Below are positions 21,283 through 29,389 of a stretch of 64,000 nucleotides of DNA, piece after piece. How positions within the stretch are numbered: position 1 is the first letter of the stretch; each line of letters begins with the position of its first letter. The translations under genes were made by a program, and so were the position numbers. The DNA comes from Tsukamurella pulmonis (GTDB lineage Bacteria > Actinomycetota > Actinomycetes > Mycobacteriales > Mycobacteriaceae). Where the stretch lies: NCBI RefSeq assembly GCF_900103175.1, contig NZ_FNLF01000002.1:2556136-2620135 (forward strand), read 5' to 3'. The notes below the pieces were generated by a model. That model saw only the letters and a program-made list of their open reading frames with translations. It ran no database searches and had not been told where the DNA came from.

Positions 21283-22050
21283 ATGCCGTACTTCGACCGG
21301 GTCTCCGAGACCGCGTTCCGCCCCACCGAGCACGTCTCCGGCGGATGGAACACCGCGGAGCAGCACATCGCCCCGCCGATGGGGCTGCTCGCCCACGCGG
21401 TGGAGCAGGACCGCGACGCGCGCCGCGACGACGGCCTGCGCATCGCGCGCCTGTCCTACGACATCCTCGGCACGCTGCCGATGGACGTCGTCGACGTGGA
21501 GGTGCGGGTGGTGCGCCCCGGCCGCACCATCGAGCTCGTCGAGGCCGTCCTCGGTCACGGGGGCCGCGCCGGACTCGTCCTGCGCGCGTGGCTGCTCGAC
21601 CGCCGCGACACGCGCGAGGTCGCCGCCTCCGAGCTGGATCCGATCCCGCCGGCCGAGCAGATGCCCGAGTACGACCCGAGCGCCGTCTGGCCGGGCGGCT
21701 TCATCGCCTCCGCGCGCACCCGTCGCGCGGAGGAGCGTCCCGGCCGCGCGGCGTACTGGGTGGAGTCCGACGTCCCCCTCCTCGACGAGCCGACGGGTCC
21801 GATCGCGCAGGCGGCACGCCTTTTTGACATCGCGAACGGAATGACACCCCGGTTCACCCCCGAGCAGGTGGCGTACCCGAACCTCGACCTGACCGCGCAC
21901 CTGTTCCGCGACCCGGTGGGCGGTGCGATCGGCTTCGACACGCGAGTGTCCACCGGGCCCGACGGCGCAGGTCTGACCCATTCGGTCATTCACGACATCA
22001 CGGGCCCGCTCGGCACGGTGGATCAGATCCAAACCGTGCGTCTGCGCTGA
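21283..22050 (+). CDS. thioesterase superfamily (TesB-like hotdog) protein
   Basis: 255 residues with two hotdog-like halves. The N-terminal half has the pattern WNTAEQHIAPPMGLLAHAVEQ followed by RLSYDILGTLPMDVVDVEVRVVRPGRTIEL, typical of acyl-CoA thioesterase-like proteins. The C-terminal half ends with THSVIHDITGPLGTVDQIQ. Substrate unknown. It has its own terminator upstream and promoter, so it is not part of a katG unit. Confidence 0.82.
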   Translation: MPYFDRVSETAFRPTEHVSGGWNTAEQHIAPPMGLLAHAVEQDRDARRDDGLRIARLSYDILGTLPMDVVDVEVRVVRPGRTIELVEAVLGHGGRAGLVLRAWLLDRRDTREVAASELDPIPPAEQMPEYDPSAVWPGGFIASARTRRAEERPGRAAYWVESDVPLLDEPTGPIAQAARLFDIANGMTPRFTPEQVAYPNLDLTAHLFRDPVGGAIGFDTRVSTGPDGAGLTHSVIHDITGPLGTVDQIQTVRLR

Positions 22051-22070
22051 AATCCGGTCCGGAGTGTGGT

Positions 22071-22076
22071 TACATT
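22071..22076 (+). promoter_or_regulatory. -10 box of the LGFP lipoprotein gene
   Basis: TACATT, with a leader of about 30 nt and an AAGGGAGC ribosome site before the ATG at 22113. Confidence 0.45.
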
Positions 22077-22112
22077 CCGAGCGTTCAGTTCACCCTGCCG
22101 AAGGGAGCTCTA

Positions 22113-22700
22113 ATGAATACTCGGATCACACGGACGCTCGGTGCAGTAGCCGCCGCCGTCGCGCTGACCGTGACCATGACCGCCTGCGACAACGCCAAGG
22201 ACACGGCGAACGACGCGAAGGACGCCGCGACGTCGGCCGCCGGCAGCGCGGCCTCCGCGGTCACCGGCGCGAACGGTGCGGGCGCGGGCGAGTCCGGCGC
22301 GAACGGTGCGGGCTCCGAGTCGAAGGCCGCCGTGCCCTCGACCAGCATCGCGACGCCCGGCGGCACCGAGGTCACGCTGACCGACGCCCCGATCATCGGT
22401 GAGTACGCCAAGTACGGCTACGAGAAGGGCCACCTCGGCGCCCCGCTCGGCCCCGTGTCCGCACTGCCGGACGGGAAGGGCAAGTACCTCACGCTCAAGG
22501 GCGGCACCATCTACTGGTCCGAGGCCTCGGGCGCGCACGTCGTGCACGGCGTGATCGGCGACAAGTGGGGCGACGAGGGCCACGAGGCCGGCAAGCTCGG
22601 CTACCCCACCAGCGACGAGACCGCCGAGAACGGCGAGATCAAGCAGACCTTCCAGAACGGGACGATCACCTTCGCCGACGGCAAGGCCACGGTCTCCTAG
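22113..22700 (+). CDS. LGFP-repeat lipoprotein
   Basis: 195 residues. A short basic N-terminus and hydrophobic stretch end in the lipobox TMTAC with Cys25 as the lipidation site. A low-complexity Ala/Gly/Asp linker (26-75) follows, then LGFP-type repeats (GHLGAPLGPVSALPDG, GGTIYWSEASGAHVVHG and GKLGYPTSDETA). LGFP domains are found on envelope-bound proteins of mycolic-acid actinobacteria, so it probably sits on the outer face of the membrane and contacts the cell wall. It supports placement in Mycobacteriales. Confidence 0.9.
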   Translation: MNTRITRTLGAVAAAVALTVTMTACDNAKDTANDAKDAATSAAGSAASAVTGANGAGAGESGANGAGSESKAAVPSTSIATPGGTEVTLTDAPIIGEYAKYGYEKGHLGAPLGPVSALPDGKGKYLTLKGGTIYWSEASGAHVVHGVIGDKWGDEGHEAGKLGYPTSDETAENGEIKQTFQNGTITFADGKATVS

Positions 22701-22713
22701 TCCTCGACGACGG

Positions 22714-23571
22714 TCACGGCGCCGTCCCGATGTACACCGTTCGTGCGGCCAGCACGAAGGCATCGGGGCGGCGTCGTACGTTGTGGGGGTCGCCGGGATC
22801 GGTGAGCCGGCGCAGGACCTCCGCGTCGTCGGGTGCGAGCCGGTCGGCCATGCGCAGGTAACGGCCCATCATGCGGGCGACCGCGTCCCGCGACGCCGGG
22901 TCCAGCGGCGCGGGGCGGTCCACCAGGAAGGTGCGGGCCCGCACGTCGCGCAGGCCCGCCGCCCGCAGCAGCGCGGGCCAGTCCTCCGGCACGTCGACGG
23001 TGCCCTCGAGCGCGGCCCGCATCGCCCCGAAGCCCTCCGCCTGCAGAGCGTCGAGCCGCTCGGCGAGGCCCGGACGGCCGAGGCCGATGTCGCGCGGCAG
23101 GAACCGCAGCGGCAGGCCGCCCTCGGCCACGGCGAGCACTCCCCCCGGGTTCAGGCGCCCGGCCAGCGCGGCGATCGCCGCCGATTGATCACCCAGGTGG
23201 TGCAGGGTCTGCGCCGTCCAGATGACGTCCGCCGCGGGCAGGTCGGCGACACCGCCGGGCAGGTCGGTCCGCAGGGTCTCGACGGTCCGCCCCGCGGCGG
23301 CCGCCCGCTCCCGGGCCCGGTCCAGCAGCGGCTCGGCGCCGTCGACGGCGATCACCCGGGCCGTGGGGAAACGCGCGGCCAGCAGGTCGGTGAGGACGCC
23401 CGGTCCGGCCCCGACGTCGAGCGCCGTCCCGGGGGCCGGGACGCGCTCGGCGATCGCCTCGAAGGCCGCCGTCGCGTACGGCGCCAGTGTCGTGGCCTCC
23501 GCTTCCAGCTCGGCGGCGAGGGCGGCCCAATCCGGATCGATGTGCGCGTGGGCGTGTGCGTGCTCCGTCAT
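22714..23571 (-). CDS. class I SAM-dependent methyltransferase
   Basis: 285 residues. SAM motif I is LDVGAGPGVL (51-60), the acidic end of strand 2 is VIAVDGAE, and VIWTAQTLHHLGD is the motif IV region. A histidine-alternating N-terminus (HAHAHAH) may bind metal or be a linker. ATG 23571 is preferred to the start at 23667 because the extra residues read through an intergenic-looking stretch. It lies 73 bp downstream of the condensation-domain gene on the same strand and could be co-transcribed, but a link is unproven. Confidence 0.85.
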   Translation of the reverse strand: MTEHAHAHAHIDPDWAALAAELEAEATTLAPYATAAFEAIAERVPAPGTALDVGAGPGVLTDLLAARFPTARVIAVDGAEPLLDRARERAAAAGRTVETLRTDLPGGVADLPAADVIWTAQTLHHLGDQSAAIAALAGRLNPGGVLAVAEGGLPLRFLPRDIGLGRPGLAERLDALQAEGFGAMRAALEGTVDVPEDWPALLRAAGLRDVRARTFLVDRPAPLDPASRDAVARMMGRYLRMADRLAPDDAEVLRRLTDPGDPHNVRRRPDAFVLAARTVYIGTAP

Positions 23572-23644
23572 GCCGCCACGGTGCCCCGCAGGGTGACACC
23601 ATGGCAAGTCTTCGTGCCATTTCGGCAAACGTCGGCGGGCGCGC

Positions 23645-25078
23645 TCAGCCGCACCGCACGCGCACACCCGGCGGGAGTACCGCTCGGGCCTGCGGGAGCC
23701 GCTCCGGTCCGGCGCCGATGAGCTCCACCGTGACCGGCGTTTCCAGGCGCAGGTTCACCTGCTCGGCGGCGAACCCGGCGGACCTGAGCGCCGCACGCAG
23801 TCCCGCCGGCGTGACCCAGCCGCCCGGGATCGGGACCCGGTCCGGAGCGACCGGTTTCGCCGCGATCGGCGGCAACGACGCCGCCGGATCGGCGAGGGCC
23901 GCCGACAGTAGCGCGGCGATCGCCTCGACCTGCGCCGCGGCACCGTCGGCGTCGTAGAGCTCCGGGTGGAAGACGCCGACGACGAGCAGATCGTCGTCGC
24001 TCCCCGGGTGCACGGTGATCAGGCTGTCCGAGACGGGCCCCCACGCCACGATGTCGAGCGACCATCCGGCCACGCCGGCGAAGGGCACGACGTTGACCAC
24101 CGGCCCGTAGAGGCGCCCCGTGCGCCAGCCCGCGGGGGTGCTGGCGAGCAATTGCTCCGGTCGCTCGCCCGCGGCGATCCGCGGCACGGCCGCGCCGAGC
24201 CAGCTCTTCAGGTCGGCGGCGAGTGAGGCCGGGGTGGCGCCGTCGGGGACGTGCAGGCGGGTCGGCACGACGGCGACCAGGTACGTCGGTGTCGCGCGCT
24301 CGAGGTCCGTGCTCCGCAGTGCCGCCGTGACCCCGACGTGGGCGACCTCGGTGCCCAGGTACCGCGCGACGTACGCGGCGACGGTGGCGGCCGCCTCCGC
24401 GGGCCAGGACCGTCGGGCGCGGAACGCGGCGGCAGGAATGCGCAGGCGGTACTGCAGCGGCGACTCGGCGGGCGCCCCCGTCCGCTCGGCGAGGGCGATC
24501 TCGTGTCCCGGACGCCCGACGCCCTCGGTCGCGGCGGCCCAGAACGTCGGATCCGGGTCGCGCAGCGGGGCGCTCGCCGCGGTGAGCGCGGCGAGGTCGC
24601 CGAGGCGGGAGAGCGGCAGCGGTCTCCCGGCGCCGAGTGCCTCGAGGCGCTCGAGGATCCGGCGAACGATGTGCGTGACCCCGTAGCCGTCGAGGACGGC
24701 GTGATGCGCGAGGACGCGGAGCACGTGGTCGCCCGCGCACCGGACGATCGCCACCCGCACCAGCGGCGAGCCGTCCAGTGCCAGTGTGCCGCTCACGCGC
24801 CAGCGCCGCAGGTCGTCCTCGTCGGCGACGTCGTGCACGGCGACCGGGGCCGGAGCCGTGGGAACCAGACGCACCCCGCCGCCCGGGACGGGCTCCGCGC
24901 CGATCGCGGCGGCCTCGGTCTCGAGGAGCGCCTCCTGCGCCGCTCGCACCAGGTCGGCGGTCTCGACGGGCGCCGCAGTGCGCCACGCCGCATCGATCAC
25001 CAGTGTCCGGCCCTGTGGGTGCTGCGCGGTGAGGCGCAGCATCGCGACCTGCGACGGGAGTGGCTGCACGTCGCTCAC
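23645..25078 (-). CDS. free-standing condensation-domain (NRPS C-type) acyltransferase
   Basis: 477 residues from GTG 25078. The condensation/CoA-acyltransferase signature HHxxxDG is intact as HHAVLDG (125-131), within RVLAHHAVLDGYGVTHI, followed by a second lobe (RLYGPVVNVVPFAG). About 75 residues after the C fold are of unknown nature. There is no adenylation or thiolation domain in the protein or beside it. Carrier protein, amino acid:carrier ligase and holo-ACP synthase genes lie within 5 kb, so the likely reaction is transfer of a carrier-bound aminoacyl group to an acceptor, perhaps a sugar. Alternatives are a PapA-like lipid acyltransferase. Family call is firm, function inferred. Confidence 0.82.
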   Translation of the reverse strand: MSDVQPLPSQVAMLRLTAQHPQGRTLVIDAAWRTAAPVETADLVRAAQEALLETEAAAIGAEPVPGGGVRLVPTAPAPVAVHDVADEDDLRRWRVSGTLALDGSPLVRVAIVRCAGDHVLRVLAHHAVLDGYGVTHIVRRILERLEALGAGRPLPLSRLGDLAALTAASAPLRDPDPTFWAAATEGVGRPGHEIALAERTGAPAESPLQYRLRIPAAAFRARRSWPAEAAATVAAYVARYLGTEVAHVGVTAALRSTDLERATPTYLVAVVPTRLHVPDGATPASLAADLKSWLGAAVPRIAAGERPEQLLASTPAGWRTGRLYGPVVNVVPFAGVAGWSLDIVAWGPVSDSLITVHPGSDDDLLVVGVFHPELYDADGAAAQVEAIAALLSAALADPAASLPPIAAKPVAPDRVPIPGGWVTPAGLRAALRSAGFAAEQVNLRLETPVTVELIGAGPERLPQARAVLPPGVRVRCG

Positions 25079-25110
25079 ACTACGCCCGCAGGGCGCCGGG
25101 ACTGCGGTGG

Positions 25111-25141
25111 TTGTCACCGCATCACCGCGATGTCCTATATT
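25111..25141 (+). promoter_or_regulatory. promoter of the glycosylphosphotransferase gene
   Basis: TTGTCA (25111-25116) and TATATT (25136-25141) with a 19-bp spacer, ahead of an AGGAGC ribosome site and the ATG at 25180. The AT-rich -10 is conspicuous in this GC-rich region. Confidence 0.5.
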
Positions 25142-25179
25142 CGAGCGACGGAGCGACATCCAAAAGTCCCGAGGAGCAC

Positions 25180-26550
25180 ATGAGCACGAGCGCTGCACCG
25201 CCCGGCAGCGGCCGGCGCACACGCCGTCATTCGTGGGCGCTCGCATTGTTCGACTTCCTCATCGTGGCGCTCTTCGTCGCCGGGACCAGCGTCACGGCGG
25301 ACGGTCCCGTCGAGAAGCTCCTCGAGGGCGTCGCCGGCGGTGTGCTCACCGTGATCGTGTTCTACCTGTTCGGCCTCTACCGCACCCGGATCACGCTGAG
25401 CGCGCTGGACGCCGTGCCGCAGCTCGCGATCGCCGGCTGGGTGGTGGCGCCCATCGGAGTCACCACCATCTGGCACGACGACCACTCGCGGGTGTTCGAA
25501 GCGATCGCCTGCTGGGCCCTGCTGTTCGCGGTCCGCGTCCTGTACTACGGCGCGGTCCGGCGGCGGCGCGCCCGCAACCCCGACCGCGGGGCCCGCACGC
25601 TCGTCATCGGCGGCGGCAAGGTTGCCGGGGAACTGGTCAACGCGATGTTCGAGTACCCCGAGTACGGCCTGCGCCCCGTGCTGGTGATGGACGACGATCC
25701 GCTCGACGCGACGGCCTTCCCGGTCGAGGTCATCCCGCGCCATCGGGACCTCGCCGGGTTGATCGAGCGCCGGTCGATCGACACCGTGATCGTCGCCTTC
25801 TCCCGGGACCGGGATGCCACGCTGGTCGAACCGCTGCGCGAGTGCGACACGCTGGACTGCGAGATCTACGTCGTCCCGCGGCTCTACGAGTTCGTGCATC
25901 AGGACCGCGACATGGACCGGATCCACACCACTCCCCTGGTGCTGGTGCGACGGATGGCACTGCGCACCAGTCACTGGCGGGTCAAGCGCGTGACGTCGCT
26001 GTTCACCTCGCTCCTCGGGCTGGCCCTGCTCTCGCCGCTGCTGCTGGTGGTGGCCATCACCATCAAGCTCCAGGAGCCCCACGCGCCGGTGCTGTTCCGC
26101 CAGACCCGGGTCGGGCAGGACGGGCGCCTGTTCTCGCTCTACAAGTTCCGCACGATGCGGCCCGTCCCGGACGAGGAGTCCGACCGTGACTGGACCGACG
26201 AATCGCTCCGGATCACGCGGCTCGGCCGGTTCCTGCGCCGCCACTCGATCGACGAGTTGCCGCAGCTGTGGAACGTGGTGCGCGGCGACATGTCCGTCGT
26301 CGGCCCGCGCCCGGAGCGGCCGCATTTCGCCAACCGGTTCGGTGCGGAGATCCCCGCGTACCAGTCGCGGCACCGGGTGATGGTCGGCCTCACCGGATGG
26401 GCGGCGATCCACGGGCTGCGCGGCGACACCGACATCCGCGACCGCGCCTCGTACGACAACTACTACATCGAGAACTGGAGCCTGTGGCTGGACACGAAGA
26501 TCCTGCTGATCTCCGTGGGTACGGTGCTCTTCGGCCGCGGCGGCCGCTAG
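25180..26550 (+). CDS. polyprenyl glycosylphosphotransferase (initiating sugar transferase)
   Basis: 456 residues. Four N-terminal membrane spans (about 19-39, 50-67, 82-98, 107-125), a central Rossmann-like domain (RTLVIGGGKVAGELV), another membrane segment, and the C-terminal bacterial sugar transferase domain with RQTRVGQDGRLFSLYKFRTM, RHSIDELPQLWNVVRGDMS and VGPRPERP. This WbaP/WcaJ type places the first sugar-phosphate on undecaprenyl phosphate at the inner membrane. It is the committed step for an exopolysaccharide or glycolipid and anchors the whole 23.6-35.9 kb cluster. It is divergent from the condensation-domain gene. Confidence 0.94.
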   Translation: MSTSAAPPGSGRRTRRHSWALALFDFLIVALFVAGTSVTADGPVEKLLEGVAGGVLTVIVFYLFGLYRTRITLSALDAVPQLAIAGWVVAPIGVTTIWHDDHSRVFEAIACWALLFAVRVLYYGAVRRRRARNPDRGARTLVIGGGKVAGELVNAMFEYPEYGLRPVLVMDDDPLDATAFPVEVIPRHRDLAGLIERRSIDTVIVAFSRDRDATLVEPLRECDTLDCEIYVVPRLYEFVHQDRDMDRIHTTPLVLVRRMALRTSHWRVKRVTSLFTSLLGLALLSPLLLVVAITIKLQEPHAPVLFRQTRVGQDGRLFSLYKFRTMRPVPDEESDRDWTDESLRITRLGRFLRRHSIDELPQLWNVVRGDMSVVGPRPERPHFANRFGAEIPAYQSRHRVMVGLTGWAAIHGLRGDTDIRDRASYDNYYIENWSLWLDTKILLISVGTVLFGRGGR

Positions 26551-26560
26551 GCGATCGCCA

Positions 26561-26944
26561 CTAGGCCCGTCCCGGAACCGCCGTGAGTTCGGCGAGCGCG
26601 ACGGCCGCGGCGCAGTGATCGGTGTGGGTCAGCGAGACCTCGGCCCGGACCCACCCCTGCGCGCGGGCCTGCGCCGCGAGGCCGCCGTGCAGCACCACGT
26701 CGGGCCCGCACGACGTGCCGATCACCTCGACCTCGCGGGGCGGAGTCGGGACGTCCGGACCCAGCCGCAACGTCTTGATGACGGCCTCCTTCGCCGCCCA
26801 CCGCGCGGCCAGGCGCCGGGCGTCACCCGCGCAGTCGGCGATCTCACGCGGCGTGAAGACCCGGTCGGTGTACCGGTCCCCGAACCGGGCGATCGCCTCC
26901 TCGATCTCGGCGACCTCGGCGGCGTCGATCCCCACCCGGTTCAT
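26561..26944 (-). CDS. holo-[acyl carrier protein] synthase, AcpS type
   Basis: 127 residues, normal for AcpS. VGIDAAEVAEI at the N-terminus (Asp metal ligand), VFTPREIADC and RWAAKEAVIKTL (Glu ligand and Lys) are the family signatures. It moves 4'-phosphopantetheine from CoA to a carrier-protein Ser. It overlaps the glycosyltransferase gene by ATGA and is third in the unit ACP-glycosyltransferase-AcpS, so the ACP at 28056-28292 is its natural partner. A separate AcpS is expected elsewhere for fatty acid synthesis. Confidence 0.92.
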   Translation of the reverse strand: MNRVGIDAAEVAEIEEAIARFGDRYTDRVFTPREIADCAGDARRLAARWAAKEAVIKTLRLGPDVPTPPREVEVIGTSCGPDVVLHGGLAAQARAQGWVRAEVSLTHTDHCAAAVALAELTAVPGRA

Positions 26945-28050
26945 CGCACCGCCTCCGCGACGATCGCGCGCATCCGGTCCCGGAAGGCGTCGACCGAGAA
27001 GCGCTCCGCGTGGGCGCGCAGCGCGGCGGGATCGAAGTCGGCGGGGCGCAGGGCGTGCATCGCGGCGGCCAGCGCCGCGACGAAGGGCTCGTCGTCGGCG
27101 TCGGGTACGTGCAGGCCGGAGAGTCCGGGGACGACCGTGTCGAGCGCCCCGCCCGCAGCGCGGGCGAGGACGGGTGTGCCTGCCGCCATCGCCTCGACGG
27201 GAACGATCCCGAAGTCCTCCTCCCCCGGCATGACGGTGGCGATCGCCTCGCGCTGCAGGCGCACCATATCCGCATCGGAGACCCGGCCGAGGAAGACCGT
27301 CTCGTCTCCGGCGAGGCGGCGCAGAGCGGCCCCGTGCCGTCCGTCACCGGCCACGACGAGCCGCACACCCGCGCGCTGCGCGGCGCGGATCGCGAGATCG
27401 ACACGCCGGTACGGCACCAATCGCCCCGCGACGAGGAAGTAGTCGCCGGTGCCGGCGCCGTCGGGGGTGAACCGCTCGATGTCGACGGGCGGCGGGACCA
27501 CCCGTGCCGCGACGCCCCACCAGCGTTCGATCCGGTCGGCGACGGCCGTGGAATTGGCGAGGACGACGTCCAGGTGCGGCACGGCCGCGCGCTCGACCGC
27601 CCGAGTGCGCGCAGCGAGGGCCGCCAACGCGAGCCCGCCCACAGGGCCGAAGCGCTCACCCGAGCGGAGTTCCGGCGCCCATGCCCAGCGGGCCGGCGAG
27701 TGCACGTAGGCGATCACCGGAGCGGATCCGGCCCACGTCGGGGCGGCGGAGATCGCGGCCGCGTGGTGACTGATCAGTACGGCGTCCGCGCCGGGCTCGG
27801 GCCGGTGCCGGCGCCAGGCGGCAGGTGCGAGAGGAAGCAGCGGCGCGTGGGACCGGCGGCCGAGGGCGCGGTGGACCGCATCGAGTTCCGTGACCACGAT
27901 GCGGTCCCGCAACTCGTCGGGGACGGTCCGCGGATCGGCGAAGGCCACGTGCAGGCGACTGCCCGGCCACGTCTCGACGAGAGCCCGCGCGACGTTCTCG
28001 GAACCGCCCTGTTCGGTCCACCGCTCATGGACCACCGCGATGCGCGCCAT
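26941..28050 (-). CDS. family 4 glycosyltransferase
   Basis: 369 residues, GT-B fold. The N-terminal MARIAVVHERWTEQGGSENV has the glycine loop, and the C-terminal domain contains VVPPPVDIERFTPDG, YFLVAGRLVPYRRVDLAI and the EX7E motif EEDFGIVPVE for the nucleotide-sugar donor. It should add a sugar to a lipid-linked intermediate on the cytoplasmic face. It lies 5 bp after the carrier protein stop and overlaps the AcpS start, so carrier protein and sugar transfer are physically linked in one mRNA. Confidence 0.93.
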   Translation of the reverse strand: MARIAVVHERWTEQGGSENVARALVETWPGSRLHVAFADPRTVPDELRDRIVVTELDAVHRALGRRSHAPLLPLAPAAWRRHRPEPGADAVLISHHAAAISAAPTWAGSAPVIAYVHSPARWAWAPELRSGERFGPVGGLALAALAARTRAVERAAVPHLDVVLANSTAVADRIERWWGVAARVVPPPVDIERFTPDGAGTGDYFLVAGRLVPYRRVDLAIRAAQRAGVRLVVAGDGRHGAALRRLAGDETVFLGRVSDADMVRLQREAIATVMPGEEDFGIVPVEAMAAGTPVLARAAGGALDTVVPGLSGLHVPDADDEPFVAALAAAMHALRPADFDPAALRAHAERFSVDAFRDRMRAIVAEAVR

Positions 28051-28055
28051 CGGCG

Positions 28056-28292
28056 TCAGCCGGTCAGGCCGCGGACCGTCGCCGCGATCGAATCCAGAGT
28101 GTTGAACGTGTTCTTGGTCATCACCGAGTCTGGGAACTCGATCATGAACCGGTCTTCAATGGCCAGCATCACATTCACGGCCGCGTGGGAAGTCAGCCCC
28201 AGCGCATACAGATCATCACCACTTGCAATCTCCGCAAGGGGCCTGCTCAAACGCCCGTGAGCAGCGACGATCGCTCGGATCTCCGCCTCCAT
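28056..28292 (-). CDS. acyl/aminoacyl carrier protein
   Basis: 78 residues, one carrier domain. The phosphopantetheine site is Ser35 in DLYALGLTSHAAVNVMLAIE. The following IEDRFMIEFPDSVMTKNTFNTLDSI resembles the carrier proteins paired with amino acid:carrier protein ligases. GGGGAGG precedes the ATG. The ligase gene is divergent 143 bp away, the AcpS gene is in the same operon. Inference: it carries a single amino acid as a thioester. Confidence 0.92.
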   Translation of the reverse strand: MEAEIRAIVAAHGRLSRPLAEIASGDDLYALGLTSHAAVNVMLAIEDRFMIEFPDSVMTKNTFNTLDSIAATVRGLTG

Positions 28293-28380
28293 CAGACCTC
28301 CCCACCTGCGATGCGCGCCGGGCTCACACCCCGCGCGACCGTGTTTGCAGTCGCGTCCGCGCTGCCGCCGTCGAACACCC

Positions 28381-28394
28381 TAGCCTGCTATCGT
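28381..28394 (+). promoter_or_regulatory. candidate promoter of the ligase-glycan operon
   Basis: TAGCCT (28381-28386) and TATCGT (28389-28394) both fit the TANNNT -10 pattern ahead of the ligase ATG at 28436. Which one is used cannot be told. Confidence 0.35.
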
Positions 28395-28435
28395 GTTGCA
28401 GTGACAACGGTTCCAGCCACCCCGAGAAGAGACCG

Positions 28436-29389
28436 ATGACGCAGGCCGCAGTAGCACGTGCAACCGACTTTACTGAGCTGCACGAGCGCCAGCAGGGATT
28501 CCGCGCCTCGCTCATCGACGCGGGCCTGCTGATCCCCTCGAGCGCCGACGGCGTGTACGGCCAGGGCGTCGCGTTCGCCGAACTGGTCGCCGGGATCGAC
28601 GCCCTCATCGGCGCCACGGTGCGCGACGTGCACGGCGGCGCGGCCACGGTGCTGTCCTTCCCGCCGGTCATGCCGCGCGAGTACCTCGACCGCACCGACT
28701 ACATCGCCTCGTTCCCCCAGCTCGCAGCCGCGGTGTCCACCTACACCGGCGGCGACGCGGAGCACCGCCTGCTGCTGGCCGGCCGCAACGCCGGCCACGA
28801 CTGGGGCGGGCACTTCCACGCGAGCGACGTGGCCCTCGTCCCGTCCGCGTGCCACAGCGTCTACCCCACCCTCACGGGTGAGCTCCCCCGCGACGGCGCC
28901 TGGATCGACGTGTCCGGCCACTGCTTCCGCCGCGAGCCCTCCGCCGATCCCGCACGCATGCAGTCCTTCCGGATGCGCGAGATCGTCCGGGTCGGCTCCG
29001 ACCGCGCAGCCGTCGCGCACCGCGACACCTGGGTCGCTCGCGCCGACGATCTCCTCACCGACCTGGGCCTGACCGTTCGGCGGGCCGCCGCCACCGATCC
29101 GTTCTTCGGCCGCGCGGGCCGGATGCTCGCCGCGAACCAGAACGCCGAGAACCTCAAGACGGAACTGCTGGTCCCGCTCTACGGCGAGGACGTCCCCGGG
29201 GTCGCCGTCGCGTCCAGCAACTACCACCGCGATCATTTCGGTGTGCACTTCGACATCACCACCGTGGACGGCGCACCCGCCCACAGCGCCTGCCTCGGCT
29301 TCGGCATCGAGCGGATCGCCCTGGCCCTGCTCGCCACGCACGGCCTCGATCGCGCCGCGTGGCCCGGTTCCGTGTCCGCCCAGCTGTGA
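28436..29389 (+). CDS. amino acid:[carrier protein] ligase (seryl-tRNA synthetase-like)
   Basis: 317 residues. It is a class II aminoacyl-tRNA synthetase core without tRNA-binding arm. Motif 2 is HCFRRE (162-167), motif 3 is GFGIERIAL (288-296), and Cys139, Glu182 and Cys286 fit the zinc site known in archaeal-type seryl-tRNA synthetases and their carrier-protein relatives. Characterised members activate glycine or alanine with ATP and load it on the phosphopantetheine of a small carrier protein. ATG 28436 has AAGAGA upstream; the frame is open further but overlaps the ACP promoter. It is the first gene of an eight-gene, stop/start-overlapping operon for a glycan. The amino acid here is not known. 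Confidence 0.9.
   Translation: MTQAAVARATDFTELHERQQGFRASLIDAGLLIPSSADGVYGQGVAFAELVAGIDALIGATVRDVHGGAATVLSFPPVMPREYLDRTDYIASFPQLAAAVSTYTGGDAEHRLLLAGRNAGHDWGGHFHASDVALVPSACHSVYPTLTGELPRDGAWIDVSGHCFRREPSADPARMQSFRMREIVRVGSDRAAVAHRDTWVARADDLLTDLGLTVRRAAATDPFFGRAGRMLAANQNAENLKTELLVPLYGEDVPGVAVASSNYHRDHFGVHFDITTVDGAPAHSACLGFGIERIALALLATHGLDRAAWPGSVSAQL

Noticed and set aside
23600-23622. ATGGCA/TGCCAT inverted repeat as a terminator
   Set aside because: Only 6 bp of stem, 8-nt loop and no T tract.
23568-24986. 472-codon minus-strand frame across the methyltransferase/condensation genes
   Set aside because: Arg/Gly/Pro-rich shadow of the condensation-domain gene.
23645-29389. A classical non-ribosomal peptide synthetase locus
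   Set aside because: There is a condensation domain and a carrier protein, but no adenylation domain, no multi-module protein and no termination thioesterase; glycan genes dominate.
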